64,000 bases of DNA from Diphasiastrum complanatum (GCA_029204225.1 MU832090.1:1-64000), one strand, 5' to 3'; positions 1 to 12,300 are shown, counted from the stretch's first letter. Made by a program: numbers and translations. Notes: generated from the letters alone by a model not told the origin.

Positions 1-561
1 GGGAGAATAACTCTCAGCACTCTATTCACTTCTTCAACTCTTACATATGCATAAACTCTTCTCTCTCGATGGTCGAGACTAAAGTGTGAGATCAATATAT
101 GTTCTGTGGGACAAACAAACACACCTCTAAACAAACAGGTGCGTCGCTCCTGCAAAAAGGTCTAGTTAACAATTAGATTGAGTATACATTCAATTATACC
201 ATAAGAGGTATTTAACTAAGAGTTAAAATTATTCTAGTTTAACATGGCGATTCATATCTAGTCGTTTTGCATGGACGACCTAGTAAAGGCTATCCAAGAC
301 AATGTCTTCCCTTTTAAAGGTCTTGTCCTTAAATACAAGGCAAGTACTTAGGAGATATATTCTCGAAAATTGACTTAGGCCTCTTCATGATTTATATTTA
401 TCCAGCTCATATCTTCATTTTTGAGTATATCATGCCATATTTATGTTGATATTCAATATTTGACAATTTCGTGGCATCACATATCCCCTTCCTCAAATGT
501 GAAACGTCCTCGTGAACATATAATCTTCATTTTGAGGATCATTCACGAAACATTCTGTTCT
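1..561. other. AT-rich non-coding stretch; possible edge of a minus-strand LTR
   Basis: I see no gene here. On the minus strand a purine-rich run (complement of 482-494) is followed at 481 by TGTGATGCC, which looks like a polypurine tract followed by the start of a 3' LTR. If so, an LTR would extend leftwards towards the window edge. No partner LTR is visible, so this is only a suggestion. Confidence 0.25.
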
Positions 562-1018
562 TCAAATTTTGTTCAGGCGAAAAGGTATTTCTTCATATGA
601 TTCTTCCTTTAGATATTTCTTCGTCTTAGAGAATATGTGTCTTTGTTGTTTTTTTAAATAGGTTGATTTGATTTGATCTTTGAATTCTTGATAAGAACTG
701 GAATCAAACTTCAAAGATCTAGATTCAGCATCACATAGAAACATGACCATGACATAGGCAAGAATGAATATTCATGAAGGATTCAATTCTTCGTGTAGTT
801 TTTCGGATAACTCCAAATTTTGTTGAGCCTCAATCAACATCAAGTCTTGCTTTGATTTTGTATAATAGCCAACTGGTAGGTTGCCGAATTCTTGAAGCTT
901 AACAGGGAGCAATGTTCCATCGAACAGCTCCTGAGTTAACTTTCTGTCTACATCTGAATCACTACATAGTGTGATTTCTTTACAATAGCGAGCTGAAAAT
1001 CTTATAAATTCAAGTGGT
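562..1018 (-). pseudogene. Unrecognised coding remnant next to a copia fragment
   Basis: On the minus strand an open frame of about 83 codons runs from about 1018 to 773 (it contains YYTKSKQDLM and LSEKLHEELN), then a stop. A second 62-codon frame rich in Lys/Glu/Ser lies at 750-562. The nucleotide match to the copia RNase H sequence ends near 1010 and the copia frame stops just after it, so this is not the usual C-terminus. I do not recognise the product. It may be the tail of another element or a captured gene piece. Confidence 0.3.
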
Positions 1019-2885
1019 ACTTGATCGCATTGTGTTTCGTTCTGGAATGGAACACGAGATCTTTCGTTAGGTGTATTGTAGAGGTGTTGTCCGTCTACAA
1101 GGCCAGGGGCTCGTTCTTTATTTCATCCAATTCGTCCAGGAACTGCCTTAGCCAGATTATCTTCATTGGCCATCTTTGCTGCTGCAACATATTCTGCTTA
1201 ACAGGATGACTGGACTACAATGGTCTGTTTCTTGCTGACCCAGAAAACTACTACTCCTCATGCGATGGTGCATCCTCCTGAGATGCTATTACAGTCATCC
1301 TTGAGAGATGCCCATAGCATCGCTGCAGGAAAGTATCCTGAAACTTGCATCACGACAATAACACAAGCCATATCCCTTGTTAATTGAAGATATTGCAAAA
1401 TTTGTTTTGCAATCTTCCAATGTGTTGAGTCTGGATTCGTGCAAAATTGGCCCATCCTAAATACTGCATAAGCAATATCAGGACGTGTGTTGTCAACAAG
1501 ATACACAGTGATCCTATCAGCTTCCTATAAGGTGTGAGCTGCATTTGTTCTCTCTCCTTCCTCAATCTTTGGATAGTCATCATTCGTCAGCACCATCCCT
1601 GCGAGCATTGGAGTGTTTGCTTCCATTTACAGTTCACATCTCAAAGTCCTCTAGGATCTTCTGGGTGTATCTGGACTGGTGAAGGTATAACTTACCTCCC
1701 TCATAGTCTCTTGAATTGTAAGCCTAGGTAACACTTGTCTTCTTCCAGATCCACGATCTCTAACTGTTTCAAGATGTTTGCCTTTACTTCAGCAATTAGC
1801 TGCTCACTTCTGCAAAGTATTAGAGTGTCATCCACATATACAACTACTATGATGATCTGCCCATCTGTAACTCTGACACATACATTGGAATCAGCCAACA
1901 GAGACTTGAATCCTAATGATTTTCAATAGGGCTTGTTCTTTCTTCTTCTACCATTGTCGGGCTGATTGTTTCAGACCCATAGATGCTTCTATGCATTCTG
2001 CATGCATAGTCAGAAACTGAATTTGAGACATATCCTGGGGGTTGATCCATGTAGACCTCTTTGTCTAATTCGCCATGCAAGAAGGCTGTCTTCTCCTCCA
2101 CAATGTGGATCCTGAGGTCATAAGCTGCTGCATATGCAAATAACAGACGTAGGAAAATGTTTGATGACAGGAGAGAGAAGGTTTCAAAGTAGTCAATACC
2201 TATATCTCTGAGAAAAATCTTTCGCTACTAGTCTTGCCTTGTATTTCGTCACATTCCCCGTATGGTCCGTATTTGAGCTTGAAGACCCATTTGCATTTGA
2301 CAGTCTTGCGCTTATGTGGTAATGGCTCCAACGTCCATACCTGGTTCTTCTCATGGACTCCATCTCTTCATTCATGGCTTGGATCCATCTGTCCTTTTCT
2401 GGACCTTCAATCGCCTTCTCAAAGTCTTTGGTTCCCCATTGAACCCGCATAACTCTTCTGATGTGGAGCTGAGCTACCTGGCACATATCTTGCTGGCGCT
2501 CTTCGTGGTCTTGTCAACCCTTCTAGGAGATCCTCCTAGAACAGCTATGCCTTTGCCCTTGTCTTCTCTATTGGTCCGAAACCATTTTGGTTTAAAGGAA
2601 CTGCGACAGCAGACTGCCTCTCGAATCTTTCTTCGTTAGATTCGTCGCTCGAATGGGAGACGACTCAAAAATCTCATTTCGTGTTCGTCCTCTTCTCCCT
2701 ATGTCATTGGCAGCAGGTCATAGTATTGTCTCTCCAGAACTTCGTAGCTGATAGGATCGTCTTTGGCCATTGTCCTGCTCTCATCGAATCTGACATCTCT
2801 CACTATTTTCATAGTATTCATGTCTGGCATGTAGACTCTGTAGTATGACGAGTTGTTGTCGTAACCTACTAGAAATTTTGTTGAA
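1012..2885 (-). pseudogene. Ty1/copia polyprotein fragment (integrase tail, RT, RNase H), decayed
   Basis: Reading down from 2885, the minus strand shows a copia integrase-RT linker (VRDVRFDESR near 2770), the RT N-terminus (WIQAMNEEMESM, KYKARLVAK, 2490-2230), the RT fingers (DQPPGYVSN near 2030), the catalytic YVDDT (near 1830) and RNase H (RPDIAYAVFRM near 1480). Stops and frameshifts separate the pieces. It is a close relative of the copy at 7010-8321. RNase H is cut off near 1012, where an unrelated frame begins. Gag and protease are absent, so it cannot be functional. Confidence 0.85.
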
Positions 2886-3367
2886 CTTTCTCATCAAGCT
2901 TCTTACGAAGCTTTCTCTCACGAATAGATGTCTCGCTTACTAGCGGACTTGTGGATCTCTATGGATCTTGATCACAGAACTCGTCTCGCACGCAGGCGGA
3001 CTTCTTGTCTAATTTCATCTTGATTGCTTTCTAGCATCAGACTGCTACACTGTATGTGTGCTCTATCATCTGGTGTCAAGTATCATCCAGCAAGTATATA
3101 GTCGTTCTATGTAACTTTTAAGATTAGAGTGACTAAACATCTACAACTAATCCAGGACATTACAAGAGTGGCAGATTAGCCATGACCTAGAGTGTATCTG
3201 TTGATGTCATGTCGTCGGATCAGATATCTGTACCTTCTGGTACTTGCATGATCTTCGCTGGTACTCTTTGGAGCATGAGGGCAGAAAGTCTTTTGCGACA
3301 TTTTTTGTGTCGTTGTCGTTGGTTTCGTTTCATCGTCTAACTTTCTCCTGCTTGACCGCAAACGATT
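2886..3367. other. Non-coding, probably the outer part of the nested copia LTR
   Basis: No protein family is recognisable. The right edge (CGATT at 3363-3367) is the target-site duplicate of the element inserted at 3368, so the sequence to its left should continue that at 6849-7009. It would then be the distal part of a minus-strand 3' LTR. The far end of that LTR cannot be placed because no second copy is present. Confidence 0.4.
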
Positions 3368-4014
3368 TGTGAGAGATTTCAACTAGTTTAGTCTAAGTTA
3401 GTCCATTTTGGTTAAATTGTCAGTAAGAGGCCAAAACTCATTTTAGACTTAGAGATAAACTTTTTGAAGTTATATTAGTTTAAAATACATTCAATAAACA
3501 CTTTTGGAAAGTGTGGGAAAGTTGGTAGTCCAGTTTGAGAGAGATTCAAATTTGAAACTTTGGGTATATTGAATCTAGACCCAAAAATAGTAGGGTTTAC
3601 ATTTTCGAGGGAAAGCCAAGTGGCCAAATAGGGTTTGGAAACTCTATAAAAGGATGTAACTCGTGGAGAGACACATCTTCTCTCTTCTCTCTCTCATTTC
3701 ATCATTATATATGGTCCTCTTTGGGTTCCTCCTACTCTTGGTGCACTATCTGGTGTATCTTGCATCTTGTGTGTAGAATGATCATTTATTGCTATTTCAG
3801 TTCCACACGTGTGAATACAGTAGGGTACTGTAATTGGACCAACAAACATATTTTATGTTTTGGTTCATGTTTGATCAATATCTCTTAGAGTTTGCATCTC
3901 ATTTTGTATGTAGAAGCTGATTTTTCTACATTGGCAGGATTGTTGGTTTGCTCCTTATTGTAACCAAAGATTTGGGACATGGCATGGATCTTGAATGATC
4001 TGACATCCTTCACA
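3368..4014 (+). repeat. 5' LTR of the non-autonomous copia
   Basis: 647 bp with TG...CA ends, paired with 6198-6848. A TATA box (TATAAAAG, 3645-3652) is followed by a pyrimidine-rich CTCTTCTCTCTCT stretch typical of a transcription start. A CACACGTGTG palindrome lies at 3804-3813. It differs from the 3' copy by scattered substitutions and many one-base deletions. Confidence 0.85.
3645..3652 (+). promoter_or_regulatory. TATA box in LTR
   Basis: TATAAAAG sits about 280 bp into the LTR with CT-rich sequence downstream. The same box is present in the 3' LTR near 6476. It probably starts the element transcript (U3/R boundary). Confidence 0.55.
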
Positions 4015-4050
4015 CGATTCTCATGCGTGAATCTTTCGTGTTCGTGTCTT

Positions 4051-6202
4051 GAGGATAATGATGGTGTTTCAAGGTTCTTCATGGCAAGTGCAATGCATGC
4101 AAAAGGTAAAGAAAAAGCTAACTTCATCAATGAGGTGGTGAAGGTTCTTCCTTGGAAAAGATTGTTGCTAATGATTTCTTTGATCTTATGGAAAAAGATG
4201 TTGCTATTTGCATTCATGAAGGAGGTGGTTCTTCTACATTCTTTTGTGATGAGTCCAAGAAAGTCATTTTTGCAGCAAGTGGAGTCACATTTCTTCATAA
4301 AAAAAGTAGATCAAATGGTTCTATCAAGAGACTTGGTGAGGGAGATAGTCACAAGTCAAGAAGAAGAGAAGTATGTGAAGAGTTCAAAGTAGGATGTACT
4401 TTGAATGATGTCATGTGAATGATAGTGAGGAAGAATCATTATCATATGAGTCATTACCTAAAACATTGAGTAAAAGTTCTTGTTTGAAAAAAGAGAGTAC
4501 TTCAATCATCCTTATGTTGAAGGTACTAGTCATTTTTTTCATGGCTTCTATTGTTTTTGTGGTTTCTACTTCTTATGATGCAATAATTAAGAGGGAGTCT
4601 TATGAAGGGAAGAGCAATGGAAGATTGGTTCTTGGAAAGAATCCAAGGCATGGATCTCACATATCTTCATCAACTCAAGAGATTCTATGATTGTGAATTG
4701 ATCACTCATGATCGAGATGGCAAAAGGTTGGTTGGAGAAGACTACATGGAACAAATCGAGAGGCAATGTATTCAAGACAAGGGAGATCTCATTGGTGAGC
4801 TTATTGAGGTTTGTTATGGACTCAAGAAGGCTGGATGTATTAGGTTTGATACTCATCTTCACCTACTCTACTTCATGTTGAATGGAAAGTTTGGAATCTA
4901 TCTTTTGATTTATGATGGTGACATTGGTGACATTGTTTTCACTAACCTTTGTGGAAATTTGAGATCAAGCATTCATGAGATCTTGTTGGATATAGATCAT
5001 ATGTTTGAAAGGGAGTATTTCCAGAGGTTCAGGTCTGAAGATATTCATATCTTTGATATCTTTGATGATCAAGAGAAAGGTAAGCAAGTGGAAGCGACTC
5101 ACTTTGCTTTATTCACATGTTTTTGAAGAATTTTCTTGTGTAGATGATGCTATGCAAGTGGATATTGGTTCTCATGGTTCTCATACTGGAAAAGCAAGTA
5201 ATGGATCTGGAAAACAAATTTTGTTCAATGGCTTTGATGGTCAAGAGGAAGATCAAGAGGTTGGTCTCAAAGGGCTTCAACAACACAAAAGGAAAGGTGG
5301 CAATTGGAGCTAGTCAAGAGCATCAAAGGAAGGTTTTTTGACAAAGATGTTATGGATCTATTTTTGCAGCTTATTAAAGACTCAAGTAAGGTCAAAGGAG
5401 CGGCAAGGAAGTGTCGTTCAAGTTTACTTTACTTGTTCTATCTCATGTTGAGCAATTTCATGTGGATGTGTGCAAATTGTCAAGATATGGACAAACTAGC
5501 TACATTGTCTTGCAATATCTTATTGTTGGAGTTGTACTAGCATTCTTCGCTGGTTTTGCTGATGGAAATGAAGCTAATGGAGGCTCATCATGTCACTCAT
5601 CCATGGCTAAGTTCTCAAGTGTTGAGCTACTTGGTGCCAATACTTGGAGATTGTCAATTTTTGGTGAATTCATGGTCATTTTCTTGTGTCAAGTAGATCT
5701 TGAAGATGGACTAGTGCAACCTACTTGGTTTATGGAGTCATGTGGTGCTGGATTTGCATTATTAATGTACTCAGCTACTCATGGATTTCCAAGGTTTGAT
5801 GGTTTCTTGTGGCAAGATGGAGATGGAGACTCATTCATGGAGTTTTATGGTGAAGACATATCAAGAAAGGACAAAGTTGGAGGAGACAAGCAAGCAAATG
5901 GTCATCACTCACATTTATTGTTTGGTTGTTATAATTTTCCAGAGAGTACAAAGTTTGAAACATGGAGGAATCATTTCATTCACATTCTATTTGGTTCTTC
6001 ATGTTCTAGTTATATCTTGATGTGCAAAATTGATGTAAGAAATAGTGAAGCATCCAATTTGGACACTATTCTCTATATCAATTATGAAAGATACTTTAAA
6101 ACCTTAGAAAGAAGATCTATACTTAGGATGGAGATCATTCTTAAGTTGGATCAAAGTTCTATTGTTAAAACTATGCCAAAACTAGTTGAAAAGGGAGTGT
6201 GA
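4051..6202 (+). pseudogene. Rearranged interior of the non-autonomous copia
   Basis: Several overlapping frames are present, the best at 4602-5126 (174 codons) and 5411-6202 (263 codons). Copia traces: EVCYGLKKAG near 4810 resembles the RT motif SLYGLKQA; LLIYDGDIGD near 4910 sits where YVDD would be, but the catalytic pair is lost; EKGKQVEATHFALFTCF (5075-5125) matches the linker normally before RT; the C-terminus KLVEKGV with its stop inside the LTR matches the autonomous families here. The RT-like piece precedes the linker, so the order is scrambled. The 5411-6202 part resembles 28467-28811 but no RT or RNase H. Confidence 0.6.
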
Positions 6203-6848
6203 GAGATTTCAACTAGTTTAGTCTAGTTTAGTCACATTTTGGTAAATTGTCAGTAAGAGGCCAAAACTCATTTTAGACTTAGAGATAAACTTTTTGAAGT
6301 TATATTAGTTTAAAATACATTCAATAAACACTTTTGGAAAGTGTGGGAAAGTTGGTAGTCCAGTTTGAGAGAGATTCAAATTTGAACTTTGGGTATATTG
6401 AATCTAGACCCAAAAATAGTAGGGTTTACATTTTCGAGGGAAAGCCAAGTGGCCAAATAGGGTTTGGAAACTCTATAAAAGGATGTAACTCGTGGAGAGA
6501 CACATCTTCTCTCTTCTCTCTCTCATTTCATCATTATATATGGTCCTCTTTGGGTTCCTCCTACTCATTGGTGCACTATCTTGGTGTTATCTTGCAATCT
6601 TGTGTGTAGAATGATCATTTATTGCTATTTTCAGTTCCACACGTGTGAAATACAGTAGGGTACTGTAATTGGACAACAAACATATTTTATGTTTTGGTTC
6701 ATGTTTGATCAATATCTCTTAGAGTTTGCATCTCATTTTGTATGTAGATGCTGATTTTTCTACATTGGTAGGATTGTTGGTTTGCTCCTTATTGTAACCA
6801 AAGATTTGGGACATGGATTGGATCTTGAATGATCTGAAATCCTTCACA
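6198..6848 (+). repeat. 3' LTR of the non-autonomous copia
   Basis: 651 bp, partner of 3368-4014. It overlaps the last 5 bases of the upstream frame (GTG TGA). CACACGTGTG lies at 6638-6647, followed by an imperfect TACAGTA/TACTGTA palindrome. Two minus-strand frames with a shared C-terminus overlapping both LTRs are by-products of LTR sequence, not genes. Confidence 0.85.
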
Positions 6849-7070
6849 CGATTCTCATGCGTGAATCTTTCGTGTTCGTGTCTTCTCGTCAAGTATTCGC
6901 AAATCTTTCGTGCTTCATGTCTCTTGACTTTCATGCTCGCGAACATCTTCGTCGGGTAGAGGGCTAAAAGCCAGCAAAGCTTTGTAATTAGAAACATTTT
7001 GTTTTTTCAGCTCCCTCTCAAATCATGATAGCTTTATGATCCCAAGATTGCTCCTCTGTCTCTCAGAGAG

Positions 7071-8321
7071 TCATTTGTCCAAGGCTTTGGTGAAGATGTC
7101 AACAACCATGTCTTTCGTTCCAATGAAGGTGGTCTGCAACATCTTCTTTTCAATTAGATCCCTCATCAAGTGATACTTGATCGCAATGTGCTTCATTCTG
7201 GAATGGAACATGGGACCTTTTGTCAGGTGTATTGCAGAGGTGTTGTCCATCTGCAAGACCAGAGGCTCGTTCTTTTTTTTGTCTAATTCGTCCAGGAACT
7301 GCCTTGGCCATATTATCTCGTTGGCCATCTTTGCTGCTGCAATGTACTCTGCTTTGCAGGATGACTGGGCCACAATGGTCTGTTTCTTGCTGACCCAGAG
7401 AACTGTTGCTCCTAATGCGATGGTGCATCCTCCAGAGACGCTTTTACAATCGTCCTTGAGAGATGCCCAGCTAGCATCGTTGTGGGAAAGTATCCTGAAA
7501 CCTGCATCATGACAATAGCACAAGCCTTTTTCTCTCGTTAATTGAAGATATTGCAAAATGCGTTTTGCAATCTTCCAATGTGTCAAACCTAGATTCATGC
7601 AAAATTGACTCATCCTGAACACTGCATAAGCAATATCAGGACGTGTGTTGTCTTCATGGTACATCAGTGATCCTATCAGCTTCCTATAAGGTGTGAGCTG
7701 CATCTGTTCTCTCTCTTCCTTAGTCTTCGAGCAGTCATCATTTGTCAGCACCATCCCTACGAGCATTGGAGTATTCGCTCCTTTGCAGTTCAGCATCCCA
7801 AAGTCCTCTAGGATCTTCTGGGTGTATCTGGACTGGTGAAGGTATATCTTACCTCCCTCATAGTCCCTTTCAATTTGCAAGCCTAGGTAACACCTGGCTT
7901 CTCCCAAATCCACGATCTCGAAATATTTCGAGATGTCTGTCTTCACTTCAACAATTAGCTGCTCACTCCTGCAAAGTATCAAAGTGTCGTCCACGTATAC
8001 AGCCACAATGATGATTTGCCCATCTGTAATTCTAACATAGACATTGGAATCAGCCAAGAGAGGCTTGAATCCTAATGATTTCAGGGCTTGATCTTTCTTC
8101 ATGTACCATTGTCAGGCTTATTGTTTCAGACCGTAGATACTTCTATGCATTCTGCATGCATAGTCAGGAAGTGAATTCGAGACATATCCTGGGGGTTGAT
8201 CCATATAGACCTCTTCGTCTAGTTTTCCATGCAAGAAGGTTGTCTTCTCATCCACAATGTGGATCTCGGGGTCATAAGCTGCTGCATATGCAAATAACAG
8301 ACATAGGGATGAATGTTTCAC
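7071..8321 (-). pseudogene. Copia reverse transcriptase and RNase H
   Basis: A 343-codon open frame (8102-7071) holds the RT palm with YVDDT, the thumb, and RNase H with ASWASLKDD, a CKAEYIAA box and VDIFTKALDK at the end. The upstream 8321-8118 frame gives the RT part with MDQPPGYVSN and IYGLKQ. The two are separated by a stop near 8115. In RNase H the usual SSCEAEY reads SSCKAEY, so the catalytic Glu is replaced by Lys. It is the best-preserved member of its family in the window but inactive because integrase is gone. Confidence 0.88.
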
Positions 8322-8975
8322 AACATTGTTCCCGAATTGTTCAAAAAATTTCTATTAGTTCGTTACCAGAATTTTACTGGAATTCTTGAATTTGCACAAT
8401 TTGCACATTTAGATTTCTCCATCATGTATGGTGCTTGAATCTCCGAGATAGATGAATTGATCTCTGTTATAAGCTGCATATTTGGTAAACCATTCCTTGC
8501 GAGAGTCATGTGTTGGGTAGTGTCATTGTCCAGGTACCAGCTATCTCAGTCTCCATTGCTGTGTTGTGCCACTAACAAATGTGAATCTTGCTCATTGAAT
8601 TCCGCTGTGTTGAAGGAGTCTGGCTGCTACTGTTGTTGCTTCTTTGTCTCATTGTAGATCCGGCTATGGAACTCCTTGATGTCGTGATTGGCTCTCTTGC
8701 AATATCTACAGAAAAGCTTCTTTCGTGATCCACTATTCTCACCTTGAGTATGAGACTTCTACTGTTGTTGCTGCACTTGATTCTTGCCCTTGGAGTAGTC
8801 TTTCTTCTTGGTGTATAGAGCCATGGATTTGTCTTTGATAGACAAGTTGCTAGTCTTTCTCCGCGTTTCTTCTTGAAGTAGGTGACCAATCACCTTTTGA
8901 AGAGTGAGGTTGGGTTGTGTGGAGATCATCACCACAAAGTGAGAGAGGACGTCGCAAATTCTCTCACTTCGCATT
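8322..8975 (-). pseudogene. Copia gag C-terminus and decayed protease
   Basis: The minus strand from 8974 reads a gag segment (TLQKVIGHLLQEETRRK, then a Lys/Gln-rich basic stretch), a damaged zinc knuckle near 8700 (CRYCKRANHDIKEF, last Cys lost) and a protease motif near 8550 reading WYLDNDTTQHMT. Active proteases have DSGAT there, so Ser and Gly are both substituted. Sequence continuity ends near 8310, where RT starts. The gag N-terminus is missing. Confidence 0.75.
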
Positions 8976-9330
8976 TTACGTGAAGTGGTTTTCTCTCACT
9001 TTGCAAATTTTGAGAAGTGGCTGGGAACATTCCTCGTTCAAAATAGATGACCTTCGACATTTTCTCTCTCTTCAGGATTTTGCAAAAAAGCCAAAGGTGC
9101 CCTTAAAAAGACAAAGGTGCTCTCAAAAAGGTGAAGGTGTCGTTGAAACAGTTTAACTCATGAAAATAGATGAGCTTCGAGAATTTTCTCTCTCTTCGCA
9201 TTTTTTCGAAAAATGCGAAAAAGCCAAAGGTGTTAAAAAATAGTTAAACTTTTGAACTATGCAAGTGTCGCATTTCGGGGAAATGCGAAAAAGCCGAAGT
9301 TGTTGAAAACATAGTTCATTTATGCAAATT
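8930..9330. repeat. Degenerate short repeats with hairpins
   Basis: Phrases such as CTCTCACTTCGCA, AATGCGAAAAAGCC and AAAGGTG recur. Two near-perfect hairpins are visible: 9195-9219 (arms TTCGCATTTTT / AAAAATGCGAA) and 9269-9287 (CGCATTT / AAATGCG). No coding sequence is seen. It could be a diverged LTR or leader, since it abuts a gag remnant. Confidence 0.45.
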
Positions 9331-12300
9331 GTTGTGACACTTAGTGTATTTCTGCAGACTGTCTAGATCAATGATCAATAAACATGCAAGAAGAATCATG
9401 AAATAGAAATTAGTCATTCACCAAGGAGACAACTGTGGGCTTAATTTCCATCAAGCTATAATATCAGGTGCTTCAACACGGAGACATTGCTTGCTGGTGA
9501 CTGTTTAGACATTAACTAACATTCCAGGATTTGTTTTAATATTGGCAAGATGATGATTTCTCAAGGATAACTCACAACTACTGGTGAAACTCATGGTGGT
9601 AACACCTCATGTGTGGAAATGGCACTTCGAACTTAGACAGGGAAGATAGTTGTTAACACTTCAAAATCAGCTTCAACACTACTCCCACATATCCTTATGT
9701 TCCTATATTAGACTGTAGAATTGATAAGAGATTGTAGAGTTCATTAGAACAATAGTAGAATTCATCATGACAATGACAATTCAACATGGTTTCCACAAGG
9801 TGCTGATCTATGCATACATTACTACTTCTCACGAACTCACAACAACAATGGCCGTAACAGAATGAATTTTCACAGTATCAACTACGCCTTGCAAACTAAT
9901 TTTTGCAAGATGAAATGGCATTCTCATGATCAAAGGAAGTATAATGCCACAGTCATATCAACAAAGAGTAACAAAACAGAAGCATATTATGGCCATAGTA
10001 TCCAATCTCTGAACATACTCAGTTGTGTGAAGACCTTCACAAGAACCTGAAGTAGCCAGTGAAAAGGAGAAGAGAGCTTGAACTCATTGCACACACTCAA
10101 AACCTGAACCTCAAGAACTTAAAAGCCCCTTTCAATAGAACGTTTGCCCTCTTTTATAAGCTCGGAGCCCACCTATTTTCTTCACTTTGCCATTTTGCTC
10201 TTATTTTTTTCTCAGCCCTGCATTTGTCACTTCCCAAACATTAAGTGTTGATTTAACCCTTCAGCATATGCCTATTCAGAATAACCCCTCATGCCTATTT
10301 GATTTTCTTGATATAAGGGTTCTTTCAATGCTTGAACTCCCAAATCCACAATTGAGGGCCTTCTTGTGCATTGAAATTGATTTGGCCTTCTTGGCAAGTG
10401 GCTAATAGAGTTGCCCTTATGCCTATTGCCATGTGTTGTTTTCCCTTAAGGCTCTACTTAATGAGGCCCCACCGTTGATTTTGGCCCCCCTTTTGCATTT
10501 AAGCTCCCCATGTGGCTACTAGCTAAACCCATGGCTAATTTTTCTAGCTTTTGGTCCTTGGCCATGTGGTCATACACCATATTCCATCTTCATGTTTAGA
10601 AGTGATTTTAATGGATTTCTAAGCCAAGTTTTATATTAGCTATAGCCCAAGTCAATTTTTGGGACTACCAATGGAATTAACAAATCTGTATGCATTTTGT
10701 GACTAGATCCAAGTCCTTGACCTAGAGTCATAGCCTAACTATTAAGGAAATCCATCAATTCTAGGTCCAATACCAACTAACTTATCCTAATTACCACCTA
10801 ACATACTAGTCAATTAGGGACATAACAAATTCTTGGAAAAATCACCATTTTGTATACTAATGAGAGATTATGTGCTCTAGAATCTTTATAGATGAAAAAC
10901 ATTTCGTTTTCTTTGTCATAATCTTCAACTGGGATATATATAGACTCACATTTGTCTTCCATGACTCTAAATTTTTTATCACTCAATGGAATGACTTAAT
11001 TAAACTGAGAGCTCATTTTTCATCTTATGTGATGCCTAATGATCCAACTAATATGTTTGCACATCCTTGAAATTGGAATGACTTTAAGATCTTAGCTTAC
11101 CCTTTTTTTATTTGCTACATGGCAAATCCTGAGATATTTTTCTAGCATATGTGGTCGCAAGATGTTATTGTATTAAAAATAGGAGAAAGAGGTCTTGTAC
11201 CACTATAAGAACTTTCATTGACAAAACTATACTTTGTCTCTATCATTTAGAGTGCTCTTACTTACTTACTCATTGTGACCATAATTTCAATCATATACAT
11301 GTAAATTTTGGTTATATTTTTGCTTGCGGAATATCTAGTGGGAAATGCTTAGTCCTTACAATAAAGACCTTGTTCTTTTTTATGGTTGATTGATTTAGGT
11401 ATGGACATATTTTTTATTGAAGTTTTTTTTACTGGCTTGATATGTACAATCCTTATATTTTAGTTTGAACTTTACTATTGTTAATGTAAATCAAATGGGT
11501 CTACTTTTGTAGGTGAAAGTTAAAGTGTATTTTATGGCATTATGCAAAATGCCTAATATGGTTCTAGTTCAAGAATATGAAAGCTAAATGGCATTAAGTT
11601 AACTCATTGGTTGTGTACAGCCTATGAAGTACAAAATTTCTAGATTTATTTCATGAAAAGTGTGTACCTTCATTAGTTTCATATAAGCGCATGCAAAGGA
11701 CAATGATCTTGTATGCAATCTTTTGTTTATTTTCACAAATGATATTCTGTAGTGCATTGTTTTGTTGTTGTATCTTATGTGGGGTCTTCCTCATTTTCAT
11801 GTTATAGATTTCATGCTTATGTTATCTTTATCAAAGCAATAATGTAGTCATCAATTTGTGGAGGATGGGAGCTTCATGTCCTAGTTTTGTTGTCATGAAC
11901 CATCTTCTGGAGGGAAGCACAAACGCACCCATATCCTCCAATTATTGGTCGTATCGCATAGGTTCAAGCTACCAAAATAGCATTTAGAAGTTAAATTTCA
12001 TCTTGACATCTCCTATTTTTGTAGATGTGAGCAATTTTTAGTATTGGCATTATTGAAATTTAGAGTAACACAATTGTATTTATGGATTGCAACCTTTGAC
12101 TCCTTTTACTGATCTAGTGATATAAGAGTACAAAAATTAGCCCAACTTGTAATTTCTTGAGTTGGAGTAAAACCTGGTATCTAAAATTACACTATATCTA
12201 TTATTCAAAGGCATGGTAAGAGAAAAGGATCATTAATAGATAAGTCAAAAAATTTCAAAGAATGGAGACAAACAATGGAGTCAACAAATATCGAGATTGT

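Larger units (their letters stand above)
3368..6848 (+). mobile_element. Non-autonomous Ty1/copia-derived LTR element with perfect TSD
   Basis: Two LTRs (3368-4014 and 6198-6848) start TGTGAGAG and end CTTCACA, flanked by the 5-bp duplicate CGATT at 3363-3367 and 6849-6853. A purine tract (AAAAGGGAG) precedes the 3' LTR. No primer-binding site follows the 5' LTR; it is followed instead by the same 36 bp that flank the 3' LTR outside the element. The interior has no complete copia domain, so movement would need enzymes from elsewhere. The element sits inside the 3' LTR of the minus-strand copia at 6849-8975. Confidence 0.85.
6849..8975 (-). mobile_element. Minus-strand Ty1/copia with internal deletion, 5' truncated
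   Basis: The 3' LTR starts (minus strand) with TGAAAAAAC at 7009, right after the polypurine tract TTGAGAGGGAGC (complement of 7010-7021). The LTR is interrupted at 6849 by the insertion of the 3368-6848 element. Upstream on the minus strand come RNase H, RT, then a junction near 8310 directly to protease and gag. The integrase is deleted, and the 5' LTR and gag N-terminus are missing beyond about 8940. Confidence 0.8.

Noticed and set aside
3885-6997. Minus-strand frames 3885-4298 and 6719-6997 sharing a C-terminus
   Set aside because: The shared part is LTR sequence of the non-autonomous copia read backwards.
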